From Verrucomicrobiales bacterium (lineage in GTDB: Bacteria; Verrucomicrobiota; Verrucomicrobiae; Limisphaerales; UBA9464): a stretch of 6,166 nucleotides of DNA. Where the stretch lies: the NCBI GenBank assembly GCA_005789375.1, contig SXXZ01000170.1, forward strand, positions 1-6,166, given 5' to 3'. The translations under genes were made by a program, and so were the position numbers. Under the pieces are notes generated by a model. That model was not told the origin of the DNA. It made no database searches and saw only the letters and a program-made list of their open reading frames with translations. Positions 1 through 6,125 of the stretch are shown here, piece after piece. Each line of letters opens with the position of its first letter. Within the stretch, counting starts at the first letter, position 1.

Positions 1-431
1 AGTTCCTCAGCAATTCGCCGGGAGATGGACTGTGCCGCCACCCGCCGGGGCTGCGTACAACCGATCATCGCCCGTGCGCCCAGGCCGGCTTCCAGGCACA
101 TTTTGGGGATTTGAGTCGTTTTGCCCGACCCCGTTTCACCGGCGATGACTACCACTTGATGAGCCCGAATCGCGGCCACGATATCCTCCCGGCGGGCGGA
201 GATAGGCAGCCCCGGCGGGTACTCCGGGCGCGGCATGGTCTGCGCTCGATACTCTCGGCGTTCGATGGAAGTGCGAGCCTGCTCCAGAAGACGATCCAGC
301 GGATGAGCCCCCTCGCCCACGGGCCGACCCTCCCTCACCCACCGGGCCGCGCGCGCTCCCAGTCGAACCCAGTCCGAGAGCATACAGCACGGCAACAGTT
401 GCCGGAGTTCATCAATGCGCGGGTCGGTCAT
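1..431 (-). CDS. hrpA: ATP-dependent RNA helicase HrpA, N-terminal part (cut by window edge)
   Basis: The minus strand encodes 143 residues from ATG at 431–429 to the left window edge with no stop. The sequence shows a Walker A motif GETGSGKT at residues 98–105 and motif Ia TQPRRVAA at 126–133, followed by an SRRIAEE segment. This arrangement is diagnostic of DEAH-box RNA helicases. The preceding stretch ([16 protein letters not shown], about 45–60, then [10 protein letters not shown] at 75–84) resembles the N-terminal leader of bacterial HrpA. Known HrpA proteins are long (about 1300 residues) cytoplasmic ATP-dependent RNA helicases, and E. coli HrpA has been linked to mRNA processing and ribosome rescue. 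Only about a tenth is visible here. The start is the first ATG after an in-frame stop (about 577–579). No clear Shine–Dalgarno sequence precedes it. The gene is divergent from the phosphatase. A related DEAH helicase (HrpB) is less likely given the leader and QIPK sequence. Confidence 0.92.
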   Translation of the reverse strand, partial: MTDPRIDELRQLLPCCMLSDWVRLGARAARWVREGRPVGEGAHPLDRLLEQARTSIERREYRAQTMPRPEYPPGLPISARREDIVAAIRAHQVVVIAGETGSGKTTQIPKMCLEAGLGARAMIGCTQPRRVAAQSISRRIAEE

Positions 432-521
432 GCGGTCGGGGCGCAGAGCATGCGAGAAGCCCGGCGCGAGGCAACGCCGAGGATGGCCGGAAATCGGGAC
501 AGGCCTAAACGCAGGACAACC

Positions 522-549
522 AGTATATCTCCCTGGAAGAGAGCGTCGA
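522..549 (-). promoter_or_regulatory. Candidate sigma70-like promoter for hrpA
   Basis: Reading the minus strand, TATACT (complement of 522–527) matches the -10 consensus in five of six positions. TCGACG (complement of 544–549) lies 16 bases upstream and matches TTGACA in four of six. Transcription would begin near 515 and leave a leader of about 85 bases before the hrpA ATG at 431. This rests on motif matching only, and the -35 match is weak. Confidence 0.25.
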
Positions 550-553
550 GAGA

Positions 554-574
554 CTGAGGCCCGTCCCTCCTCAG
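554..574. repeat. Short inverted repeat in the divergent intergenic region
   Basis: CTGAGG (554–559) and CCTCAG (569–574) form a perfect 6-bp inverted repeat around a 9-base spacer, between the divergent helicase and phosphatase genes. It could be an operator or a small hairpin in either leader. No T-tract follows, so it is not an intrinsic terminator. An inverted repeat of this size can arise by chance in G+C-rich DNA. Confidence 0.25.
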
Positions 575-632
575 ACTAAGAACCTCGGGCGAGGGTCCAC
601 GGTTGATGTGAAGGGTGGGAGCAGTTCAGGCT

Positions 633-637
633 AGAGG
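633..637 (+). promoter_or_regulatory. Ribosome-binding site deciding the phosphatase start
   Basis: AGAGG sits seven bases upstream of the ATG at 645. The alternative in-frame GTG at 615 has no purine-rich element at suitable spacing, so this site favours the ATG. Confidence 0.55.
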
Positions 638-644
638 CGCGACG

Positions 645-1532
645 ATGAGCCAACCCCTACTTTCTTCCCGCCCCCCTTCCAACACCCGAGCGTTGGCCGC
701 AGCCGTGGCGGCGGCCCGCGAGGCTGGGGAATTGATGAAAAAAAACCTGCGCCGTGCCAAGCAGGTCAATGAGTCGCATCAACACGACATCAAGCTCGAG
801 CTCGATGTGCAGTGCCAAAAACTCATCACCCGAGCACTGGCCACTGTCTTTCCGTCCATCCCCGTCTTGGGTGAAGAGGGGATCGACGCGGCCAGCGAAA
901 AGGCGATTGCACGCTGGGTCGTAGACCCCATCGACGGCACCGTGAATTTCGCCTACGGAATCCCCCATGCCGCTGTGAGCATCGCCCTGGAAGTGCGCAC
1001 CGAAGACGGTTTCAAGAGCGAGGTCGGCGTGGTGTACGACCCCTTCATGAACGATTTATGGACGGCGATCCGTGGCAAGCCTGCCCGACTCAATAGCCGC
1101 ATCACTCGGGTGAGCACCCGCGCTCGGTTGGATGAATCCATTGTCTCACTCGGATTCGCCAAGAACCAAGACAGCCTCGAGGCGGCCCAGGCCGACTTTT
1201 TAGAACTCACCCACCGCGTGCGCAAACTCCGCATCATGGGTTCGGCAGCACTGGCCCTGACTTATGTCGCCTGCGGCCGCTTTGACGCCTATGTCGAGGC
1301 CGGGGTCCGCCTCTGGGACATCGCGGCCGGCGGCCTGATCGTCGAATGCGCCGGCGGATCTTTTGTCACACACTCCCTGCCGGGTGAACACCGCTACGGC
1401 CTCATCGCCAGCAACGGGCTCATCCACGACCAAATTCCGCACGCGCGGACGTCGACAGCGAAATCAAAGTCGCCGAGCCCCAAGGGCGAATCGAAGGTCC
1501 GGACCCGTTCCCAATCACGCTCACAGTCCTAA
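645..1532 (+). CDS. Inositol monophosphatase family protein
   Basis: This 295-residue protein belongs to the Mg2+-dependent, Li+-sensitive phosphatase family (IMPase/SuhB, FBPase, CysQ), which hydrolyses phosphomonoesters such as myo-inositol 1-phosphate. All three family signatures are present: GEEG at residues 76–79, WVVDPIDGTVN at 91–101 (metal ligands D94 and D97), and LWDIAAGG at 223–230 (D225). GSAAL at 199–203 is also typical. Together they predict an active soluble cytoplasmic enzyme, but do not separate inositol phosphatase from 3'-phosphoadenosine or sugar phosphatases. The catalytic domain ends near residue 266 (ASNGLIHDQIP). The last 29 residues are a Lys/Arg/Ser-rich low-complexity tail that family members normally lack. 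A run of eight A residues at 738–745 encodes K32–N34. ATG at 645 is preferred over GTG at 615 because of the AGAGG at 633–637. The stop codon directly abuts that of the convergent oxygenase gene. Confidence 0.93.
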   Translation: MSQPLLSSRPPSNTRALAAAVAAAREAGELMKKNLRRAKQVNESHQHDIKLELDVQCQKLITRALATVFPSIPVLGEEGIDAASEKAIARWVVDPIDGTVNFAYGIPHAAVSIALEVRTEDGFKSEVGVVYDPFMNDLWTAIRGKPARLNSRITRVSTRARLDESIVSLGFAKNQDSLEAAQADFLELTHRVRKLRIMGSAALALTYVACGRFDAYVEAGVRLWDIAAGGLIVECAGGSFVTHSLPGEHRYGLIASNGLIHDQIPHARTSTAKSKSPSPKGESKVRTRSQSRSQS

Positions 1533-2150
1533 TCAAACCCAGTCGTAATTGAAGCTGATGCTTATACGCTCGGACTTCAGGGGATTGGAGGGAACCTCGT
1601 GGCGCAGCCAGCTCTCAAAGAGCGTCACATTGCCCGCGGTGGCCGGATAGGTGACATGGCGGCGAGACTGCGGCCCGCCCTCCGTCGACACAGGAGGGGA
1701 CGCCATGAAGCGGCTCATCCGGGGGTCTTCAAATTTCAGCCCAGCGCAACCGCGGGGCGTCGCTACATAATAGGTGCCACTGACGACGGAATTGGGATGG
1801 AGGTGCAAACTGTGGGTCACCCCCCGAGGCATAATGTTAATCCAGCAGTCGGACATCCGCAGCCCCCGGCCACCGAGGTCCCATTCCAGAGACTTCGCAT
1901 AAGCCCGCACATGCCGGTCGATCAGACGCTCTAGTTCAGTGAACGTGGAGGAAATGGTGTGCAGCCGATCAATGGTGCCATAAGAGGTATACCCTCCGGG
2001 GTAATTCTTTTTGGACCACTTGCGTCCGGCCTCATCGAAATCGCGGAACTGATGACACTCCTGCAGCAGCTCACGATTAAACACCGTCCCATTGGGCCGC
2101 AATCGCGCGCTGTAAATGAACGTAGGAAACCAAGCTTCGATCCGTTTCAC
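1533..2150 (-). CDS. Putative 2OG-Fe(II) oxygenase, TIGR02466-like
   Basis: This 205-residue protein resembles the putative 2OG-Fe(II) oxygenases grouped as TIGR02466, small cupin-fold enzymes of unknown substrate. The N-terminus (RIEAWFPTFIYSA) matches the family opening. The core is a His-rich strand with H113, H116 and H118 followed by SGTYYVATP (124–132). The C-terminal half has LFESWLRHEVPSN (177–189), with H184 as the likely distal iron ligand. It ends with SERISISFN (193–201), where R195 is the expected 2-oxoglutarate carboxylate partner. The proximal HxD/E motif is not obvious and HLH at 116–118 occupies its place. The start codon is GTG at 2150–2148; an in-frame TGA lies just upstream and no Shine–Dalgarno precedes it, so expression may be low. 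No signal peptide or membrane segment is seen. The gene stands alone, convergent with the phosphatase and divergent from the DUF1549 gene 80 bases away. The family is fairly sure; catalysis and substrate are unknown. Confidence 0.82.
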   Translation of the reverse strand: MKRIEAWFPTFIYSARLRPNGTVFNRELLQECHQFRDFDEAGRKWSKKNYPGGYTSYGTIDRLHTISSTFTELERLIDRHVRAYAKSLEWDLGGRGLRMSDCWINIMPRGVTHSLHLHPNSVVSGTYYVATPRGCAGLKFEDPRMSRFMASPPVSTEGGPQSRRHVTYPATAGNVTLFESWLRHEVPSNPLKSERISISFNYDWV

Positions 2151-2230
2151 GGAGGAAAGACTGCCTCAGAGCAGACGGACGATGAAACCTTTTCAGCCGC
2201 GCTGACGTCGGACAAAGTAACTCTTAAACG

Positions 2231-4324
2231 ATGTGGCGTCCTCCGACTATTTTGCTGGCATTGCTTTTGTACTCCTTGGGAACAAACGCGCGAATTTCGG
2301 CGTCTCCCGCGGCAAGCAAGGAGGCATTGGTCGCTTCTAGGGTGACCACCACGGCCACCGAGACAAACGGTGCTCCGAAGGGTGATCACTGGGCCTTCGC
2401 GCCGGTCAGCGATCCGAAATCGCCCCGCGTCCGAGACACCTCCTGGCCGATGAACCCGGTCGATTCGTTCATCCTAGCAAGGCTCGAGGCAGCCGGATTG
2501 AAGCCGGTCCACGCGGCCTCTCCCTGGGAGTGGCTGAGGCGGGCCAGCTTCGACCTCACCGGATTACCACCTACCCCGGAGCAGGTGAACGCCTTCCAAC
2601 CGGACGACACAGGCACGGTGCCTGAATCGCGCTACGCCGCGCAGGTCGACGAATGGCTCTCGAGTTCGGCCTTCGGCCAACGGTGGGCTCGTCATTGGCT
2701 CGATGTCGCCCGGTTCGCCGAAAGCGCTGGCAAAGAACGGAACCACCCCTTCCCCGAGGCCTGGAGGTATCGTGACTGGGTCGTCGACGCGTTCAACGCC
2801 GACAAGCCGTATGCGGAGTTCGTCCGGGAGCAAATCGCCGGTGACCTGCTGGCCACAACGGCCCCGCCGGAACAGCGCGACGCCCTAATTATCGCCACCG
2901 GTTTCTTGGCCATCGGCACCAAGGGCCTCAATGAAAACCGCCGGGAACAATTCCTGGCCGACCTGGTCGACGAGCAAATCGACACCACCACCCGAGCTAT
3001 TCTGGGTGTCACCGTCGCTTGCGCCCGTTGCCATGACCACAAGTCCGACCCCATTTCGCAGCGTGATTACTACGCCTTGGCCGGGATCTTCCGCAGCACC
3101 GAGACTTGCTACGGCACCACCGGCGACGCGGCCCGCAACCGGCAACCCTCGAAACTCATTCCTCTGGAACGCTCCCCGCGCGCCGAGTTAGCCCAGGAAC
3201 CCCAACGGGCGACTCCGGCTCGAAGACGTCCGCGCGAGCGCGAGGCCAAACCCCAGGGTCTCCCCGACAACCGAGCCACCAACGCCCTGGCCATGGGGGT
3301 CCGCGAGGGGCGGGTGGAAGACGCCTTTCTCCTCGTCCGCGGCGAGGTAACCCAACGCTCCGGCCGGGTACCCCGGAAACTAATCCCACTGCTGGGACTC
3401 TCCTCGATGGACCCCATTCCGGCCTTTGAGAGCGGCCGCCGCGAATTGGCCGCATGGTTAACCCACCCCAACAACCCACTGACCGCTCGCGTTGCCGTCA
3501 ACCGCATCTGGCTTCACCTGTTCGGGCGGGGCTTGGTGGCCAGCGCCGACGATTTCGGTCTCGGTGGACACAAACCCACTCACCCAGAATTACTCGATCA
3601 TCTGGCGCGTCGATTTCAGGCGGGGGGCGGGTCCACCAAATCCCTCATCCGCGAATTGGTCCTCAGCCGCACCTATCGGCTCTCGTCCGAGGCCGATCCC
3701 GAATGCCAGGCGATCGATCCCGACAATGAGCTCCTGTGGCGGGCTAGGCCGAAGCGCCTCGATGCCGAATCTATCCGCGATACCGTGCTTAGCGCCGCCG
3801 GAACCCTGGATACTCGACCGCTCCGCGGGTCGCTGGTCGCCCAGATGGGCAACCCTCAAGACGGAGCCCGCCCGTTGGGAGGTCGGTACTTGGTTGAACG
3901 GGCCGGCGAGAGAATGAATTATCGCAGTTTGTACCTGCCAGTGATTCGCGATGCCGTGGCTGATGTGCTGGATGTATTCGATTTCGCCGAGCCCAGCCTG
4001 GTGGTCGTGCAGCGGGATGAAACCCTCGTCCCGGCCCAGACCCTATTCCTCATGAACAGCCCCTTTTCTCGGGATCAGGCACAAGCCTTCGCTCAAAGGC
4101 TGCTGCGACATCCCGATGGCGATGCAGCCCGGATCCGCCTGGCCTACCGACTTTCGCTCGCCCGCGATCCGGCACCCCGGGAGGAGTCGCGCGCCCTCGA
4201 ATTCATCCGCTCCGAGAGCCTCGCCCGCGACACCCGCACCGGAAAACCCGCCGGCCGAGACGAGGCCTGGACCCTGTTGGCTCAGGCACTCTTCGCCTGC
4301 GCCGAATTCCGCTACTTGCCCTGA
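2231..4324 (+). CDS. Exported DUF1549/DUF1553 (PSCyt2–PSD1) protein
   Basis: This 697-residue protein carries the two domains typical of planctomycete and verrucomicrobial surface or periplasmic proteins. A Sec-type signal is likely at residues 1–20 (hydrophobic stretch TILLALLLYSL, cleavage near TNA). DUF1549/PSCyt2 spans roughly 74–290, with FDLTGLPPTPEQV (107–119), FGQRWARHWLDVARF (148–162) and TVACARCHDHK (261–271). The CARCH at 264–268 is a CxxCH motif, consistent with covalent heme c binding. DUF1553/PSD1 spans roughly 400–690, with SGRRELAAWLTHPNNPLTARVAVNRIW, a PTHPELLDHLA segment and PAQTLFLMNSPF (601–612). The separate N-terminal cytochrome domain (PSC1, PF07635) found in many relatives is absent, and the linker between the domains is short and Arg/Pro-rich (about 316–348). 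The protein is therefore shorter than the usual 800–1100 residues. ATG at 2231 is the start that gives a signal peptide, though no good ribosome-binding site precedes it. The biochemical function is not established. Confidence 0.92.
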   Translation: MWRPPTILLALLLYSLGTNARISASPAASKEALVASRVTTTATETNGAPKGDHWAFAPVSDPKSPRVRDTSWPMNPVDSFILARLEAAGLKPVHAASPWEWLRRASFDLTGLPPTPEQVNAFQPDDTGTVPESRYAAQVDEWLSSSAFGQRWARHWLDVARFAESAGKERNHPFPEAWRYRDWVVDAFNADKPYAEFVREQIAGDLLATTAPPEQRDALIIATGFLAIGTKGLNENRREQFLADLVDEQIDTTTRAILGVTVACARCHDHKSDPISQRDYYALAGIFRSTETCYGTTGDAARNRQPSKLIPLERSPRAELAQEPQRATPARRRPREREAKPQGLPDNRATNALAMGVREGRVEDAFLLVRGEVTQRSGRVPRKLIPLLGLSSMDPIPAFESGRRELAAWLTHPNNPLTARVAVNRIWLHLFGRGLVASADDFGLGGHKPTHPELLDHLARRFQAGGGSTKSLIRELVLSRTYRLSSEADPECQAIDPDNELLWRARPKRLDAESIRDTVLSAAGTLDTRPLRGSLVAQMGNPQDGARPLGGRYLVERAGERMNYRSLYLPVIRDAVADVLDVFDFAEPSLVVVQRDETLVPAQTLFLMNSPFSRDQAQAFAQRLLRHPDGDAARIRLAYRLSLARDPAPREESRALEFIRSESLARDTRTGKPAGRDEAWTLLAQALFACAEFRYLP

Positions 4325-4327
4325 CCC

Positions 4328-5743
4328 ATGACCCCTCCGGATCCCACAACCCCGACAAGCATTCCCCCGTTCAACCGACGGGCGCTGCTCAAGACCGCCG
4401 CCGCCGGATTCGGATGGATGGCTTTCCAAGGTCTGGCCGCTACCGCCTCGGCTACCGCTGAAACTGGGCAAGGCACCACCCCTGGGCACCCCATCCGCCA
4501 CCATCGCCCCAAGGCCCAGCGGGTCATCTTCTTGTGCATGCAAGGCGGGCCCTCGCACCAAGACACCTTCGACTACAAACCCCGCCTGCGCCTAGACCAT
4601 GGCAAACCCGGACTCAGCCGCGGCAAGGGTACCCGGCTCATCGGTTCACCCTTCGCCTTCCGGCAGCACGGACAATCGGGCCTCTGGATGAGCGAACTCT
4701 TCCCGCACCTCTCCGGCCAGGCCGACCGGCTCTGCATGGTCCACTCCATGCGGACCGATATCCCCAATCACCCGCAGGCTTTCACGCAACTGCACACTGG
4801 CAGCGCCCGTTTCGTTCGCCCCTCGATGGGGTCCTGGGTTCTCTACGGCCTAGGCCAAGCCAACGATAACCTTCCCGGATTCATTAGCATCAGCCCTCCG
4901 GCCCAGTCGGGCGCAGCCAATTACGGCAGCGCCTTCCTGCCGGCGATTTACCAGGGAACGCGCATCGGATCGGGCCGAGAAGGTTCCGCCGACACCGGCA
5001 TGCGCCACGTCAGCCACCCGCAGCTCACCGACAGCCAGCAGCGGCGACAGCTCGACCTGATCCAAGCCATGAACGAGGACCGCCGCTCTACGCTGGCCCC
5101 GGAAGCCAACAGCCCCATCGAAGCGGCCATCGAGGCCAGCGAACTGGCCTTCCGCATGCAGTCGGAAGTCCCCGACCTGCTCGATCTTTCCCGAGAAAGC
5201 CCGGCCACCCGAGCCCTTTACGGTATCGGTGAGACGGGCATTGATGGTTTTGCCCGGCAATGCCTCCTCGCCCGCCGCTTCGCCGAAGCCGGCGCACGAT
5301 TTATCGAAGTGAACCTCGGCGGCTGGGATCAGCATCGAAACCTGGAAGCCTCACTTCGCAAGAACGCCCGAGCCCTGGACCGCCCCGCCGCCGCGCTAAT
5401 CCAAGACCTCGCCGCCCGCGGCCTCTTGGACGACACCGTGGTGCTCTGGGGAGGCGAATTCGGCCGCACCCCCGACAGCCGCCAGGACGACGGCCGCGAC
5501 CACAATCATCAAGGGTTCACGGTCTGGATGGCCGGAGGCGGTCTCCGCGGAGGGCATTCTCATGGACGCACCGACGACCATGGCGCCAAGGCGATCGAAA
5601 ACCCCGTCCACATCCACGACCTCCACGCCACCCTTCTCCACTGCTTGGGCCTCGATCACGAGCGCCTCACCTACCACTACGGCGGCCGCGACCATCGCCT
5701 CACCGACGTCCACGGCTCCGTCGTCCGCGCCATCCTGAGTTAA
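4328..5743 (+). CDS. DUF1501 protein with Tat-like signal
   Basis: This 471-residue protein belongs to DUF1501 (PF07394), distantly related to the alkaline phosphatase/sulfatase fold. Residues 16–45 form a Tat-like signal: NRRALLK followed by a weakly hydrophobic Ala/Gly-rich stretch ending near ASATA, suggesting export of a folded, perhaps metal-loaded, protein. The mature domain begins with AQRVIFLCMQGGPSHQDTFD (63–82), where D79 and D82 resemble the N-terminal metal-site acidic residues of the superfamily. Later landmarks are FIEVNLGGWDQH (325–336), LDDTVVLWGGEFGRTP (367–382) and a His/Asp-rich segment GRDHNHQGF (389–397). The C-terminus follows the family pattern (HDLHATLLHCLGLDHERLTYHYGGRDHRLTD). 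The start lies 3 bases after the stop of the DUF1549/1553 gene and has no Shine–Dalgarno, pointing to translational coupling. The fixed pairing of these families implies a shared extracytoplasmic task. Enzymatic activity and substrate are unproven, and the name sulfatase often given to these proteins is an inference. Confidence 0.93.
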   Translation: MTPPDPTTPTSIPPFNRRALLKTAAAGFGWMAFQGLAATASATAETGQGTTPGHPIRHHRPKAQRVIFLCMQGGPSHQDTFDYKPRLRLDHGKPGLSRGKGTRLIGSPFAFRQHGQSGLWMSELFPHLSGQADRLCMVHSMRTDIPNHPQAFTQLHTGSARFVRPSMGSWVLYGLGQANDNLPGFISISPPAQSGAANYGSAFLPAIYQGTRIGSGREGSADTGMRHVSHPQLTDSQQRRQLDLIQAMNEDRRSTLAPEANSPIEAAIEASELAFRMQSEVPDLLDLSRESPATRALYGIGETGIDGFARQCLLARRFAEAGARFIEVNLGGWDQHRNLEASLRKNARALDRPAAALIQDLAARGLLDDTVVLWGGEFGRTPDSRQDDGRDHNHQGFTVWMAGGGLRGGHSHGRTDDHGAKAIENPVHIHDLHATLLHCLGLDHERLTYHYGGRDHRLTDVHGSVVRAILS

Positions 5744-5859
5744 GGCTCTCTGGGCACCCCGAAACTGCGCAGAGCTAAAACCCAGTCTGCACCGCCCGCC
5801 TCGTCCCAGCAGCAGCGGAACCGGGCCGGAGCAAGCACTGGAAGCGATCAAACTCTCCC

Positions 5860-5876
5860 TTCGCGCACAGCGCGAA
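5860..5876. repeat. 7-bp perfect hairpin after the DUF1501 gene
   Basis: TTCGCGC (5860–5866) and GCGCGAA (5870–5876) are perfect reverse complements around the loop ACA. It lies 117 bases after the DUF1501 stop. There is no T-tract on the plus side, so it is not a classical intrinsic terminator for the operon. It could stabilise the 3' end of the mRNA or mark a factor-dependent termination region. Confidence 0.4.
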
Positions 5877-5900
5877 AAGCCCATCCTCCCCCGAGCTTAC

Positions 5901-5912
5901 CTGCGCGCGCAG
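5901..5912. repeat. 12-base perfect palindrome
   Basis: CTGCGCGCGCAG is identical to its reverse complement. It has no spacer, so it is more likely a protein-binding site or chance alternating purine/pyrimidine DNA than an RNA hairpin. No function can be assigned. Confidence 0.35.
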
Positions 5913-5947
5913 GACCGATCCCGCGGAGCTCTACCCTACAGCGCGCC

Positions 5948-5974
5948 AAAAAAACGGTTCCCTTCGGAACCCGT
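5948..5974 (-). terminator. Intrinsic terminator for leftward transcription
   Basis: Read on the minus strand, GGTTCC pairs with GGAACC across the four-base loop GAAG (5956–5961 with 5966–5971). An outer AC/GT pairing extends the stem past one bulged G, and a run of seven T follows (complement of 5948–5954). Stem plus T-tract is the signature of a Rho-independent terminator. On the plus strand no T-tract follows the stem, so it does not terminate the DUF1501 operon. No minus-strand gene ending here is visible in the window, so its intended gene lies to the right or has been displaced. Confidence 0.7.
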
Positions 5975-6063
5975 CGCCCATCACTTCAAAATATGAAACA
6001 GTGTCCCCTTTTGTGTAAATAGGTGGGACTGATAGGCATTAAGTGCCTCGCGCCCAGGGCCCC

Positions 6064-6125
6064 CTCTCGGTAAGGCGTCGTCGTCGGAAATCAAAGACAA
6101 CGACAACAACCTAAACCGAAAGGAG
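6064..6125 (+). promoter_or_regulatory. Leader hairpin that may occlude the transposase ribosome-binding site
   Basis: TCGGT (6067–6071) pairs with ACCGA (6115–6119), AGG (6073–6075) with CCT (6110–6112), and GTCGTCGTC (6077–6085) with GACAACGAC (6096–6104) with one C·A mismatch, closing a ten-base loop. CTC at 6064–6066 can additionally pair with GAG at 6123–6125, inside the AGGAG Shine–Dalgarno. Such a structure in read-through RNA would limit transposase translation, a common safeguard in insertion sequences. The pairing is read by eye and no folding energy was computed. Confidence 0.4.
6121..6125 (+). promoter_or_regulatory. Shine–Dalgarno of the IS110-family transposase
   Basis: AGGAG, within an AAAGGAG purine run, ends four bases before the ATG at 6130. 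It is the strongest ribosome-binding site in the window and supports the chosen start, although the spacing is slightly short. Confidence 0.75.

Noticed and set aside
111..557. 148-residue plus-strand open frame
   Set aside because: It lies antisense to the HrpA helicase N-terminus, has Arg/Pro-rich random-looking composition and no recognisable domain.
615..644. GTG at 615 as the start of the phosphatase gene
   Set aside because: The ten extra residues have no family similarity and no ribosome-binding site lies at proper spacing. ATG at 645 has AGAGG upstream.
2194..2209. Small palindromes CAGC-CGC-GCTG and GACGTC between the divergent genes
   Set aside because: They are very short and expected by chance, with no repeat elsewhere in the region to suggest an operator.
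1959..2345. 128-residue plus-strand open frame spanning the oxygenase start and the DUF1549 gene start
   Set aside because: It overlaps two well-supported genes in other frames and resembles no known protein.
4043..4561. 172-residue minus-strand open frame across the DUF1553/DUF1501 junction
   Set aside because: It is antisense to two clear genes. Long antisense frames are expected at this G+C content, and its Gly-rich composition has no domain signature.
4850..5335. 161-residue minus-strand open frame inside the DUF1501 gene
   Set aside because: It is antisense to strongly conserved DUF1501 motifs, with no ribosome-binding site and no recognisable domain.
5396..5884. 162-residue minus-strand open frame at the end of the DUF1501 gene
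   Set aside because: Most of it is antisense to DUF1501. The N-terminal part resembles nothing known.
5734..5996. Plus-strand frame open to TGA at 5994, giving a fairly protein-like C-terminal half
   Set aside because: It has no ATG, GTG or TTG start with a ribosome-binding site and no recognisable motif. A decayed gene end is possible but unsupported.
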